64,000 nt of DNA from CAZGSN01 sp964371655 (lineage in GTDB: Bacteria; Desulfobacterota; Binatia; HRBIN30). Position 1 is the first letter of the stretch. Each line of letters opens with the position of its first letter. This document shows positions 32,479 through 40,842 of the stretch, piece after piece. Below the pieces are notes generated by a model, which saw only the letters and a list, made by a program, of their open reading frames with translations, had not been told where the DNA came from and made no database searches. Where the stretch lies: assembly GCA_964371655.1 (NCBI GenBank), contig CAYJOD010000014.1, positions 41,012-105,011 on the forward strand, in the 5' to 3' direction. Both the position numbers and the translations under genes were made by a program.

Positions 32479-34406
32479 GGCCCTTGGACGCAGCCTACAC
32501 TGCTGCCGAAGAGCGTTGGCAGGCACTCGAAACCAGTTCGGTTCCTATCTTCTTCGTCGGTGCGGCAACCTGTGGTCGTGCCGCGGGTGCAGCTGAGACG
32601 ATTGCGCGTCTGCGCGCCGAGATCGAATCGCGCAGCCTACAAGCCCAGATCGTTGAGACCGGTTGCCTCGGCCCCTGCTCGCTCGAGCCGTTGATGATCG
32701 TGCACAAACCGGGAGCGCCGCGTGTGTGCTTCGGCACGGTCGGCCCCAACCAAGCGGTGCAGATCTTGAACCGCCACGTCCTCGGCGACGATCCGTGTGC
32801 TGAATGGGCATTGGGCCGCCTCGGTGCTGGCAGTTTGGATGGTATCGGCGCCTTTGCTGATCATCCGATGATGCGCGGGCAAGTTCGTCGCCTGCTTCGG
32901 AATTGCGGCGTCATCGATCCCGAGAACGTCGATCACTACCTGGCGCGCGACGGCTATCGCGGTTTCTTGCGGGCCTTGGAAATCGGCGCCGAGCAAGTCG
33001 TCGATGTGGTCCGACGTGCCGGCCTGCGCGGCCGCGGCGGCGCAGGATTTCCGACTTGGCGCAAATGGGATACCTGCCGCAAGACGCCGTCACCGGAGCG
33101 CTATCTGATCTGCAACGCCGACGAGGGTGATCCCGGCGCCTTCATGAACCGCTCATTGATCGAAGGCGATCCACATGCCCCGTTGGAAGGAATGCTCATC
33201 GCTGCGTTCGCCCTCGGGGCAACGCATGGATACATCTACTGCCGGGCCGAGTACCCACTGGCGATCGCTCGCCTCAAGATCGCTCTCGACCACATGCGCA
33301 GACTGGGGCTGCTCGGCGAGAACATCCAGGGTTCGGGGTTGTCATTCGACATTGAGATCAAGAAAGGCGCCGGAGCATTTGTCTGCGGTGAAGAGACGTC
33401 CCTGATCGCTTCGATCGAGGGCCGCCGCGGCATGCCGCAGCCGCGACCACCGTTCCCGGCGGTCAGCGGGCTGTGGGGTAAGCCTACCATCATTCAGAAC
33501 GTCGAGACCCTCGCCAACTTGCCCCTCATCTTGAACAACGGCCCTGAGTGGTACGCCGAGATGGGAACCGAGGCCAGCAAGGGCACCAGAACTTTCGCCC
33601 TTGCCGGCAAGGTGAAGCGGACGGGCTTGATCGAGGTGCCACTCGGGACCACTCTGCGGCAGATCGTCGAAGAGATCGGCGGCGGTGGCTCCGACGGAAA
33701 GCCAATCAAAGCGGTGCAGACCGGTGGCCCTTCCGGCGGATGCATTGGAGCCGACAAGCTGGATTTGCCGGTCGATTACGAGTCGCTGGCACAGGCTGGC
33801 TCCATCATGGGCTCGGGCGGAATGATCATCCTCGACGAGGATACCTGCGCCGTCGACCTGGCGAAGTTCTTCATTTCGTTCACCCAGAATGAATCCTGCG
33901 GCAAGTGCCCGCCGTGCCGCGTCGGGACGCGTGCCATGCTGTACCTGCTTGAACGTATCGCCGGAGGCGCGGCTCAGTCTGAAGATTTGCAGCGACTCCA
34001 AGACCTGGCGTTGACGGTGGCGCGTGGCTCTCTGTGCGGTCTCGGCCAAACCGCACCCAACCCGGTGTTGACCACCCTGCGCTACTTCCCCCAAGAATAC
34101 CGCGACCACGTCGAACACAAACAATGCGCCGCCTTTGTCTGCCAGCCGCTGATTCACCACCACATCGACGCGGAGCGTTGCCCAGGGTGCACGGCTTGCC
34201 TGAAGGTCTGCCCGACCCAGGCGATCACCGGCGTTCGCGGTAAGCCGCACGTCATTGACCCGCAGGCATGCTCTCAATGCGGCTCGTGCCTGAGCGTGTG
34301 CCCGCCGATCAACGCGGCCGTATACCGCACCAGCGGCGGGCTGACGCGCTACGAAGAGCGTAAACGCAAAGCCGGCGCGGCTGGCGCCGAGAGCGAGGAT
34401 CGTTGA
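32475..34406 (+). CDS. NuoF/HydB-like FMN and Fe-S subunit with C-terminal ferredoxin domain
   Basis: A 643-residue protein, longer than complex I NuoF (~440) and matching HydB/StnB-type subunits. Domains in order: thioredoxin-like [2Fe-2S] region (FFVGAATCGRAAGA, VETGCLGPC); FMN/NADH domain with GRGGAGFPTWRKW and ICNADEGDPGAFMNR; SLBB segment; [4Fe-4S] motif SCGKCPPCRVGT; and a C-terminal 2x[4Fe-4S] ferredoxin domain CPGCTACLKVCPTQ and CSQCGSCLSVCPP. It would exchange electrons with NADH, and the extra clusters fit ferredoxin coupling and flavin-based bifurcation. It overlaps both neighbours by 4 bp. Confidence 0.93.
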   Translation: MRPLDAAYTAAEERWQALETSSVPIFFVGAATCGRAAGAAETIARLRAEIESRSLQAQIVETGCLGPCSLEPLMIVHKPGAPRVCFGTVGPNQAVQILNRHVLGDDPCAEWALGRLGAGSLDGIGAFADHPMMRGQVRRLLRNCGVIDPENVDHYLARDGYRGFLRALEIGAEQVVDVVRRAGLRGRGGAGFPTWRKWDTCRKTPSPERYLICNADEGDPGAFMNRSLIEGDPHAPLEGMLIAAFALGATHGYIYCRAEYPLAIARLKIALDHMRRLGLLGENIQGSGLSFDIEIKKGAGAFVCGEETSLIASIEGRRGMPQPRPPFPAVSGLWGKPTIIQNVETLANLPLILNNGPEWYAEMGTEASKGTRTFALAGKVKRTGLIEVPLGTTLRQIVEEIGGGGSDGKPIKAVQTGGPSGGCIGADKLDLPVDYESLAQAGSIMGSGGMIILDEDTCAVDLAKFFISFTQNESCGKCPPCRVGTRAMLYLLERIAGGAAQSEDLQRLQDLALTVARGSLCGLGQTAPNPVLTTLRYFPQEYRDHVEHKQCAAFVCQPLIHHHIDAERCPGCTACLKVCPTQAITGVRGKPHVIDPQACSQCGSCLSVCPPINAAVYRTSGGLTRYEERKRKAGAAGAESEDR

Positions 34407-36025
34407 CGGTGGAATTGATCATCAACAATCAGACGGTAACCGCGCGCGCCAACGAGTCCGTGTTGCAGTGTGCGCTGCGCCACAACATCAGCATCCCGCA
34501 TCTATGCACGCACCCGAGCCTGCCCGCGTTCGGCGCCTGCCGCATGTGCGTCGTCGAGATCGACGGCATGCGCGGATTCCCCGCCTCGTGTACGACGCCG
34601 GCGGCCGCGGGGATGGTGGTGCGCACCGAAACCACGGCGCTCAAGGACCTCCGACGCGGAATTCTCGAGCTCATCCTGCTCGAGCATCCGAGCACGTGCT
34701 TGGTCTGCGAGAAGCACGAGCTCTGTGATCGCTTTCGGCCCTCTGCCAACAAAGCCGGGCGCACCACCGGCTGCCATACGTGTAACAACAAAGAATCCTG
34801 CGAGGTGCGCGACCTCTCCGTAGAGCTGAATCTTACCGAGCTGCCGGTTCCGCCTCTCTATCGCAACCTGCCGCTCGAGCGTTCGGACCCGTTCATCGAC
34901 CGCGATCTCAATCTCTGCATCCTGTGCGGTCGCTGCGTACGTATCTGCAAGGCGCACCACGGGCAGTCTACGATCGACTTCGTAGGCCGCGGCAGCCACA
35001 CCCACATCGGCGAGGCCTTCGGCCGTTCTCTTACCGAAGCGGGGTGCCGCTTCTGTGGTTCGTGCATCGACGTGTGTCCGACCGGCAGCCTCGCCGACCG
35101 CTATGGCAAGTGGTACGGGGCGCCCGACGGCTTCACCGCAACCACGTGCACACTGTGCGACGCGGCGTGCGCGGTCACCGTCCACAGCAACAGCCGCCGG
35201 CGCGCGGTCATGGCCCGCGGCATCAGTACACGTCAGCCGATCTGCGTTCTCGGGCGTTTCGCTATCCCTGAATTCCTCAACGGCACGGCGCGGCTGACGG
35301 CGCCGCAAGTGCGCGTCGGCGAGCGCCTGCGCGAGGTGCCGTGGCCAAAGGCACTGGCGCAAGCCGCTGAGCGTCTCCAGCCGTACGTCGGTGCCGGGTT
35401 CGCCCTGGTGTGCGACGCGACCTCGACCATCGAGGACCGTCACGTCTTCCAACGCTTCACGTACGAGGTGATGCAGTCGCCGCACTATATCGAGATTCAA
35501 CCCGACGCACGCGGCATCTCGCGCCACGTTCTACCCGACGCGGTACGCGCGACCTTGCTGACGGGCCAGTTCGTCGACCCGGAGCGCTTGCGACAGCTCG
35601 ACCTGCTGATTGTCCAGGACTGCTATCCGACACCGACCAGCGCCAGCGCCGCGGTTGCATTCCCCGCTGCCGTACTCGCCGAGGTGGACGGCACCTTTGT
35701 CGACGGCGAAAACCGAATGCGTCCACTACACCGCGCCTGCAACGAACCGGGGGCGGCGCGGCCCGATTGGCAGATCGTTTCCGAGCTGGCGCGCGCCATG
35801 GGCGCAACCGGTTTCGACTATGCTTCCGCCGCTGCCATCGCCGCGGAAATGGGCGCCAAGGGCGCACGCTTGCGCCTCCGACGGAGCGCGCCGCCAGGCG
35901 CCGCGGCCGATCCGCGCTATCGACGCACACATTTCCGTGGCCATCGCCTCGAGGACACAGTTCGCGGGCTACACGATTTGTCCGCGGCCGAACCGGCGGC
36001 CTCAACCGCGGCGCTGGGAGGTTGA
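34403..36025 (+). CDS. NuoG-like iron-sulfur subunit with degenerate molybdopterin domain
   Basis: A 540-residue protein from a TTG overlapping the previous stop (GTG at 34409 is an alternative). N-terminal [2Fe-2S] domain with LCTHPSLPAFGACRMCVVE; NuoG-type His/Cys cluster region HPSTCLVCEKHELC; 2x[4Fe-4S] LCILCGRCVRICK and CRFCGSCIDVCPTG; a further TTCTLCDAACAV motif. The final ~270 residues resemble part of a molybdopterin oxidoreductase domain (DLLIVQDCYPTPTSA, VDGTFVDGENRMRPL) but are far too short for a complete catalytic formate dehydrogenase. It probably wires the NuoEF-like module to NfnAB. The stop is 3 bp before the next start. Confidence 0.88.
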   Translation: MTVELIINNQTVTARANESVLQCALRHNISIPHLCTHPSLPAFGACRMCVVEIDGMRGFPASCTTPAAAGMVVRTETTALKDLRRGILELILLEHPSTCLVCEKHELCDRFRPSANKAGRTTGCHTCNNKESCEVRDLSVELNLTELPVPPLYRNLPLERSDPFIDRDLNLCILCGRCVRICKAHHGQSTIDFVGRGSHTHIGEAFGRSLTEAGCRFCGSCIDVCPTGSLADRYGKWYGAPDGFTATTCTLCDAACAVTVHSNSRRRAVMARGISTRQPICVLGRFAIPEFLNGTARLTAPQVRVGERLREVPWPKALAQAAERLQPYVGAGFALVCDATSTIEDRHVFQRFTYEVMQSPHYIEIQPDARGISRHVLPDAVRATLLTGQFVDPERLRQLDLLIVQDCYPTPTSASAAVAFPAAVLAEVDGTFVDGENRMRPLHRACNEPGAARPDWQIVSELARAMGATGFDYASAAAIAAEMGAKGARLRLRRSAPPGAAADPRYRRTHFRGHRLEDTVRGLHDLSAAEPAASTAALGG

Positions 36026-36028
36026 ACT

Positions 36029-36883
36029 GTGTTCGAGATCGTCAGTAAGAAAGAAGTCGCGCCGAATGTTCACGAAACGATCATTCGCGCCCCCGCCATC
36101 GCCAAGAAGGCGCAGCCCGGACAGTTCGTCATCTTGATGGTCGACGAGAAGTCGGAACGGGTTCCGTACACATTGTGCGATTGGGATCGCGACGCGGGCA
36201 CGGTGACGCTGGTCGTCCAGGAAGTCGGACAGTCGAGTCGCAAGCTCGTCTTGCTGAAGGCCGGCGATCAGGTTGCACACTTGGTCGGTCCACTCGGCGT
36301 GCCACTGGAGATCGGCAGCTTTGGTACCGTGGCGTTGGCTGCCGGCTGTTACGGCATCGGTGCCGTCCTCGGCATTGCTCGCGCCATGAAGAGCGCCGGC
36401 AACCGCGTCATCACCATTGTCGAGGCCGATAGCCACTACCTTCATTACTTTCGCGACGAATTGGCTGCCGCCTCCGACGAGCTGATTCAGACTACCATCG
36501 ATGGATCCGACGGGATCAAGGGGCACTCGATCGACGTCGTGAAACGTAAGCTCGAAAACGGGGAGCAAATTGATCGGGTCATTGCCGTTGGCTGTCTGTT
36601 CATGATGATGCTCGCCGGCAACGCCACCAAGCCGTTTGGGGTGAAGACCCTGGTCGCACTGAATCCGATCATGCTCGACGGCACCGGCATGTGCGGCGCC
36701 TGCCGTGTCAGCATCGGCGGCCAGACACTGTTCGCGTGCGTCGACGGGCCCTTTTTCGATGCCCATGAAGTCGACTGGGACGAGCTGCGCGACCGGCGGG
36801 TTGCCTACAGCGACGCGGAGATTCAAGCCGTAGCCCGTACCGAAGTGGTGGACCGCCGCCGCGCCGGTAGCTGCGTGCCGTGA
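36029..36883 (+). CDS. NfnA-type ferredoxin-NAD(P)+ reductase subunit
   Basis: A 284-residue protein of the FAD/NAD-binding, PyrK/SudB-like family, from a GTG at 36029. An FAD-binding beta-barrel with RVPYTLCDWD precedes a nucleotide-binding domain (GTVALAAGCYGIGAVLGIAR). The C-terminal [2Fe-2S] motif is GTGMCGACRVSIGGQTLFAC. In NfnAB this subunit binds NADH and exchanges electrons with NfnB. It starts 3 bp after the NuoG-like gene and ends 10 bp before nfnB, so all five genes form one unit. Confidence 0.9.
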   Translation: MFEIVSKKEVAPNVHETIIRAPAIAKKAQPGQFVILMVDEKSERVPYTLCDWDRDAGTVTLVVQEVGQSSRKLVLLKAGDQVAHLVGPLGVPLEIGSFGTVALAAGCYGIGAVLGIARAMKSAGNRVITIVEADSHYLHYFRDELAAASDELIQTTIDGSDGIKGHSIDVVKRKLENGEQIDRVIAVGCLFMMMLAGNATKPFGVKTLVALNPIMLDGTGMCGACRVSIGGQTLFACVDGPFFDAHEVDWDELRDRRVAYSDAEIQAVARTEVVDRRRAGSCVP

Positions 36884-36893
36884 GCATACAACC

Positions 36894-38345
36894 ATGACAG
36901 AGCCCGCAAAAAAGAAGAAGAACATTCCGCGCCAGGCGATGCCGGAGCAGGCGCCGGAAGACCGTGTCCACAACTTCGAAGAGGTGCCCTACGGCTTCAC
37001 CGAAGAGCTTGCCATGCTCGAAGCCTCGCGCTGCATCGCCTGCAAGAAACCCAAGTGCGTGCCCGCTTGCCCGGTCAATGTCGACATCCCTGCGTTTGTC
37101 GCCCTGGTCCAGCAAGGGAAGTTCCTCGAGGCCGCGCGCCATATCAAACAGGACAACGCCCTGCCGGCCGTGTGCGGCCGCGTCTGTCCGCAAGAGGAGC
37201 AGTGCGAAGGAAGCTGCGTTGTCGGCGTCAAGCAGGAGCCGGTCGCGATCGGCCGTCTCGAACGTTTCGCCGCCGACTACGAGCGCCACAATGGCACCGT
37301 TACCATTCCGCAACTGCCCGCGAAGACCGGCAAGCGCGTGGCCATTGTTGGAGGCGGCCCGGCCGGGTTGACGGTGGCCGGCGATCTAACTCTCAAGGGT
37401 CACGAGGTCACCATCTTCGAGGCGCTGCAGGAGCCCGGTGGGGTTCTGATGTACGGCATCCCGGAGTTCCGGCTGCCTAAAGAAATCGTGCGCGCCGAGG
37501 TCGACTACCTGAAGAAGCTCGGCGTCGAGTTCGTGATGGATTACGTCGTCGGCCGCAATGCCAGCATTCGCGAGCTGCTCGACGAAGAGGGTTACCAGTC
37601 GGTGTTCATCGGCACCGGCGCCGGGCTGCCGTCGTTCATGGAGATGCCGGGCGAGAATCTCATCGGCGTGTACTCCGCCAACGAGTACCTTACCCGCGCC
37701 AACCTGATGAAGGCGTATCTGTTTCCCGAATACGACACGCCACCCATCCGACGCCAGAAGGTCGCCGTGATCGGCGGCGGCAATGTCGCCATGGACGCGG
37801 CGCGTACCGCCCTGCGACTTGGCGGCGAGGTCTCCATCGTCTACCGCCGCGCTCGCGAGCAGATGCCGGGCCGCGCCGAGGAAATCCATCACGCCGAGCA
37901 AGAAGGCGTGCAGCTCAAGCTGCTGCGGAATCCGATCCGTGTCATCGGCGACAAGCACCATCGTGTCGTCGGCATGGAGTGCATCGAGATGGAGCTCGGC
38001 GAGCCCGACGATTCTGGACGCCGGCGCCCGGTTCCCAAGAAGGGCTCCGAATTCGTCATGGATCTCGACACGGTCATCGTCGCTATCGGCAACAAGCCCA
38101 ACCCGCTCGTGCCACGTACGACACCGGAGCTGAAGACGACGAAGTGGGGCACGCTGGTTGCGGATCCGCAGACGATGGAAACGTCGATGCCGGGCGTCTT
38201 CGCCGGCGGCGACATCGTCTCCGGCGCGGCGACCGTAATCCTCGCGATGGGCCAAGGCCGCATCGCGGCGAGATCGATCGACCGCTTCCTGCGTGGCGAA
38301 CCGCTCGAGCAGCCGGAGAGTACTGCCGCGCCCGATCAACCTTAA
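36894..38345 (+). CDS. NfnB/GltD-type NADPH-binding flavoprotein
   Basis: A 483-residue protein. Its N-terminal cysteine-rich region (RCIACKKPKCVPACPVN, VCGRVCPQEEQCEGSC) holds two [4Fe-4S] clusters. An FAD-binding motif VAIVGGGPAGLTVAGDL and an NADPH-binding VAVIGGGNVAMDAARTA follow, with GVFAGGDIVSGAATVI near the end. The fold is shared by glutamate synthase small subunits, but no glutamate synthase large subunit is present and nfnA is adjacent, so NfnB is the better reading. NfnAB couples NADPH, NADH and ferredoxin. The Lys-rich start (AKKKKNIPRQAMPEQAPEDR) is typical of NfnB. Confidence 0.92.
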   Translation: MTEPAKKKKNIPRQAMPEQAPEDRVHNFEEVPYGFTEELAMLEASRCIACKKPKCVPACPVNVDIPAFVALVQQGKFLEAARHIKQDNALPAVCGRVCPQEEQCEGSCVVGVKQEPVAIGRLERFAADYERHNGTVTIPQLPAKTGKRVAIVGGGPAGLTVAGDLTLKGHEVTIFEALQEPGGVLMYGIPEFRLPKEIVRAEVDYLKKLGVEFVMDYVVGRNASIRELLDEEGYQSVFIGTGAGLPSFMEMPGENLIGVYSANEYLTRANLMKAYLFPEYDTPPIRRQKVAVIGGGNVAMDAARTALRLGGEVSIVYRRAREQMPGRAEEIHHAEQEGVQLKLLRNPIRVIGDKHHRVVGMECIEMELGEPDDSGRRRPVPKKGSEFVMDLDTVIVAIGNKPNPLVPRTTPELKTTKWGTLVADPQTMETSMPGVFAGGDIVSGAATVILAMGQGRIAARSIDRFLRGEPLEQPESTAAPDQP

Positions 38346-38365
38346 GCCTCGCAAGCCACAAGGGA

Positions 38366-38875
38366 TCTCACCGCAGAGAGCGCAGAGGACGCAGAGAAGA
38401 AGGGATCGGTTCTGGGGCGTTGGGCTCATTTCATTCCAAATGAGTTTTCCAAGCCCGACTCGAACATACGCACCTTATTGAGCGTTGCGAAAGAAATAGA
38501 AGGCCCCGCAGCTGCCGAAGAAAGATCCACAGATGACGCAGATGACACAGATTCCTGCTTTGTGGCCGTTTGCGAAGCGCAGTACTCATCTGCGTCATCT
38601 GCGTCATCTGCGGATTTCCTTCGCTTGCTCTTGCAACAAGCAATAAACTCTGCGTGCTCTGCGCCCTCCGCGGTGAGTCCTGCACTTCCGAGATCGAAGA
38701 CTATCGAGCGTTGCATGAGTAATAGGAACACGAACGCGGAACGGACGAAGAGGACCAACCACAGAGGCACACAGGACACCGAGAAAGAACCCGGAGAAAT
38801 GGGGGTCAATAACTGTGCTTGAACACTCAGCCGCTTCTCTGTGGCCTCTGTGTCTCTGTGGTTCATTTTGTATTT
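38366..38875. repeat. Nested inverted-repeat block
   Basis: Three units of imperfect palindromes are nested or adjacent. The outer arms caccgcagagagcgcagagg (about 38369) and ctctgcgtgctctgcg (about 38648) enclose inner arms ccacagatgacgcagatgac (about 38526) and tcatctgcgtcatctgcgga (about 38588). A separate pair follows: aaccacagaggcacacagga (about 38757) and ctctgtggcctctgtgtctc (about 38838). The block fills the gap after nfnB; no gene is convincing. Confidence 0.8.
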
Positions 38876-38909
38876 CCTTTGCAATAGTCAGTAACCCGGC
38901 GCAACCGCA

Positions 38910-39266
38910 ATGAGGACGAGAAACCAACGCGAGTGGAAGACGATCGAGGCGATGATCTCGCTGTACTGCCGCGACCAGCACGCTCCGGAGGGCCAGCTCT
39001 GTTCGCCGTGTGCGGACCTCAGGGACTATGCGTTCCAGCGCCTTGAGAAGTGCCCTTACGGAGACGAGAAGCCCACCTGCGCCAAATGTCCGATTCACTG
39101 TTACAAGCCAGAGTGCCGCGAGAAGGTGCGGGAAGTGATGCGCTATGCCGGTCCGCGCTTGCTCCTGCGCCGACCGCTTCTCACCCTCCGCCATCTGCTC
39201 GACGACCGCAAAGCGCCCCCGGAGCTTCCACAACGCCGCAGGAAGCAATCGACGGGTACGGAGTGA
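38910..39266 (+). CDS. YgbA-like cysteine-rich protein (nitrous-oxide-stimulated promoter family)
   Basis: A 118-residue protein with eight cysteines and histidines in metal-site spacing: MISLYCRDQH, LCSPCADLRDYAFQRLEKC, CAKCPIHCYKPECR, then a C-terminal helix RYAGPRLLLRRPLLTLRH. This matches the nitrous-oxide-stimulated promoter/YgbA family, where the conserved cysteines and the MRYAGPRM motif are diagnostic; E. coli YgbA is linked to recovery from nitrosative stress. No nitric-oxide regulator or reductase is adjacent. An iron-sulfur or zinc site is likely but inferred. Confidence 0.88.
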   Translation: MRTRNQREWKTIEAMISLYCRDQHAPEGQLCSPCADLRDYAFQRLEKCPYGDEKPTCAKCPIHCYKPECREKVREVMRYAGPRLLLRRPLLTLRHLLDDRKAPPELPQRRRKQSTGTE

Positions 39267-39448
39267 GGTTGGACGGATCCGTTTTCCTCGCTTCGCTGCG
39301 AAGATGACGCCAAGTTGCGCCCTGCGGGCGAAATATTTCACCCCGCTCCGCCGCCACCACCCTGCGCCTCCCCGCCAATCGCACCTTCCGAGCCCATCCA
39401 TTGCTCCAGCCCGACCCCATTGCCGCTTGTCCTTCGCCACCGATCAGA

Positions 39449-39511
39449 GATAAAGGCCCCGTAACGAAATGGGGGCTTCACGATTACACGGTTCAGTTCA
39501 ACGGGGCCTTC
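39449..39511. terminator. GGCCCCGT hairpin, possible terminator
   Basis: Arms GGCCCCGT (39449-39456 region) and ACGGGGCC (39502-39510 region) pair across about 45 nt after the YgbA-like gene. The loop is long and no T-run follows, so termination is uncertain; the region also overlaps the attC-like site. Confidence 0.35.
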
Positions 39512-39593
39512 CCGACATCCGGCGGCAACGGTCACACCATGTCGCGCGGCGACACGTTGCGCCGAATGCCGGAAAAACCCTCAGGCGTTAGGT
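39497..39593 (+). repeat. attC-like recombination site 0
   Basis: GTTCAAC (39497-39503) fits the R'' consensus RYYYAAC and GTTAGGT (39587-39593) fits R' GTTRRRY. Between them TTCCCGACATCCGGCGGCAACG pairs almost fully with CGTTGCGCCGAATGCCGGAA, the long imperfect hairpin expected of an integron attC site. No integrase gene is seen in the window. Confidence 0.5.
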
Positions 39594-39609
39594 TTGTCGG
39601 AGTAACGTA

Positions 39610-39924
39610 ATGTCATCGTGGAGCGAAACAGAGAGCACGACGAAGCCGGGACGTCGCGAGATCACCACCGGACCGGGTGCCGAGTTGGTGATGCCGCTGG
39701 TATTCATCCTCGGCCTCGTCATCGGGCTCGGCCCCACGATCGGAATGCTCTTGATGTTGATTGGATTCGCAGTGTTCCTGGCTGCAAAGCTATCGGTCAT
39801 CAGCGAAGGCGTGTACGTGTCTTGGGGCTCGCGGCAAATGTCGACGCGCTTCAGGGCGTGCTATCGGGTTGGGTATGCTCTCATGTTCTTGGGTGCCGTC
39901 GCATGGGTCATCCGAATAACCTAA
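39610..39924 (+). CDS. Small membrane protein in a putative gene cassette
   Basis: A 104-residue protein with a polar N-terminus (SSWSETESTTKPGRREITTG), two adjacent hydrophobic segments (LVMPLVFILGLVIGLGPT and MLLMLIGFAVFLAAKLSV) and a C-terminal helix (VGYALMFLGAVAWVIRI). I do not recognise the family. It starts 17 bp after the R' box of the upstream attC-like site and its stop codon lies inside the R'' box ACCTAAC of the next one. That tight fit between two recombination sites is typical of a one-gene integron cassette. Function unknown. Confidence 0.6.
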   Translation: MSSWSETESTTKPGRREITTGPGAELVMPLVFILGLVIGLGPTIGMLLMLIGFAVFLAAKLSVISEGVYVSWGSRQMSTRFRACYRVGYALMFLGAVAWVIRIT

Positions 39925-39999
39925 CTGGAGGCTGCAGGTGACGGCCGCGGTACAGGCACAGAACATGGCCGCGTCCGTGGCTGAACCGCAGCGTTCGGC
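39919..39999 (+). repeat. attC-like recombination site 1
   Basis: R'' ACCTAAC (39919-39925) is the exact reverse complement of the GTTAGGT box that starts this cassette at 39587, as attC theory requires. The inner arms CAGGTGACGGCCGCGG and CCGCGTCCGTGGCTG pair with few mismatches, followed by the characteristic GCTGAACCGCAGC and core GTTCGGC (39993-39999). The last box departs from GTTRRRY at one base. Confidence 0.6.
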
Positions 40000-40023
40000 A
40001 ATCGATCTAGGCTGGTTCCACCT

Positions 40024-40836
40024 ATGAAGAGCATGGAATACACGCAGCTGCCAACCGAGGAGCTGTTGACTCGCGTGCGATCTGTGGCCGAAACGCGCGA
40101 CAGCGATGACTCCGACGAGCGATGGAATCTGGTCTCCGCGCTTCACCGAAGACCGGAGCGGGCCGTGTTTGACAATGCAGCCGCATGGTGTAGCAGTTCG
40201 AAAGCTACCGAAAGAATACTGGGTGCGGACATCCTTGGCCAGCTTGGCGCAGGCGTTGAGCCACTGCGGTTCGTCGCCGAGTCAACGCCAATCCTCGTGC
40301 AGCTATTGCATGACGGCTCTGATAAGGTCGTCGCTTCTGCGTTGATTGCTCTCGGTCACTTGAATGCTGGTGAGCCCGATACAGTGGTCCGACTGCAGTC
40401 CCATCCGTCCCCCAAGGTTCGATATGCCGTGGCCTTTGCACTCGGCGGGAGAGAGGATCCTGCTTCCCTGCATGCTCTCGTGGACCTGAGCGGTGACGAT
40501 GATCTCCAAGTGCGCGACTGGGCAACGTTCGCTCTTGGAACGCTCTGTGATGCCGACGGACCCGAGATCCGCGCAGTCTTATTCAACCGTCTTTCCGACG
40601 CGGATCGCGAAGTCCGTGGGGAAGCCATGCGAGGACTCGCACGCCGCGGCGACAGCCGTGCGGCTGTCGCGATCCTCCGAGAACTCGAAGCGGAAGAGGT
40701 CTTGGATCTTGCCGTCGAAGCTGCCCAACATCTGCCCTCGCCTGATTTCCTCCCTCATCTCGAGCGGCTCCTTGACAAGCATCCGAACGACAAGGATCTC
40801 CAAATAGCGGTACAACGATGTCGTGTCGCGTCCTAG
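40024..40836 (+). CDS. HEAT-repeat protein in a putative gene cassette
   Basis: A 270-residue soluble protein of repeated helix pairs: LVQLLHDGSDKVVASALIAL, SHPSPKVRYAVAFALGGRED, GDDDLQVRDWATFALGTL and DADREVRGEAMRGLARRGDS, each with the D-x-x-V-R and A-x-x-A-L pattern of HEAT/PBS-lyase-type repeats. Such proteins are scaffolds that bind other proteins. The gene lies between an intact attC-like site upstream (39919-39999) and a half copy of it downstream (40843-40897), in the same direction as the preceding cassette gene. Partner unknown. Confidence 0.75.
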   Translation: MKSMEYTQLPTEELLTRVRSVAETRDSDDSDERWNLVSALHRRPERAVFDNAAAWCSSSKATERILGADILGQLGAGVEPLRFVAESTPILVQLLHDGSDKVVASALIALGHLNAGEPDTVVRLQSHPSPKVRYAVAFALGGREDPASLHALVDLSGDDDLQVRDWATFALGTLCDADGPEIRAVLFNRLSDADREVRGEAMRGLARRGDSRAAVAILRELEAEEVLDLAVEAAQHLPSPDFLPHLERLLDKHPNDKDLQIAVQRCRVAS

Positions 40837-40842
40837 GCCTAG

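Noticed and set aside
31990..36025. NuoEFG-like genes as part of respiratory complex I
   Set aside because: No membrane subunits (NuoA, H, J-N) are present, the NuoF-like protein has a ferredoxin tail, the NuoG-like protein lacks a full molybdopterin domain, and nfnAB follows directly.
36894..38345. Glutamate synthase small subunit
   Set aside because: Same fold, but the large subunit is absent and the adjacent NfnA gene makes NfnB the better call.
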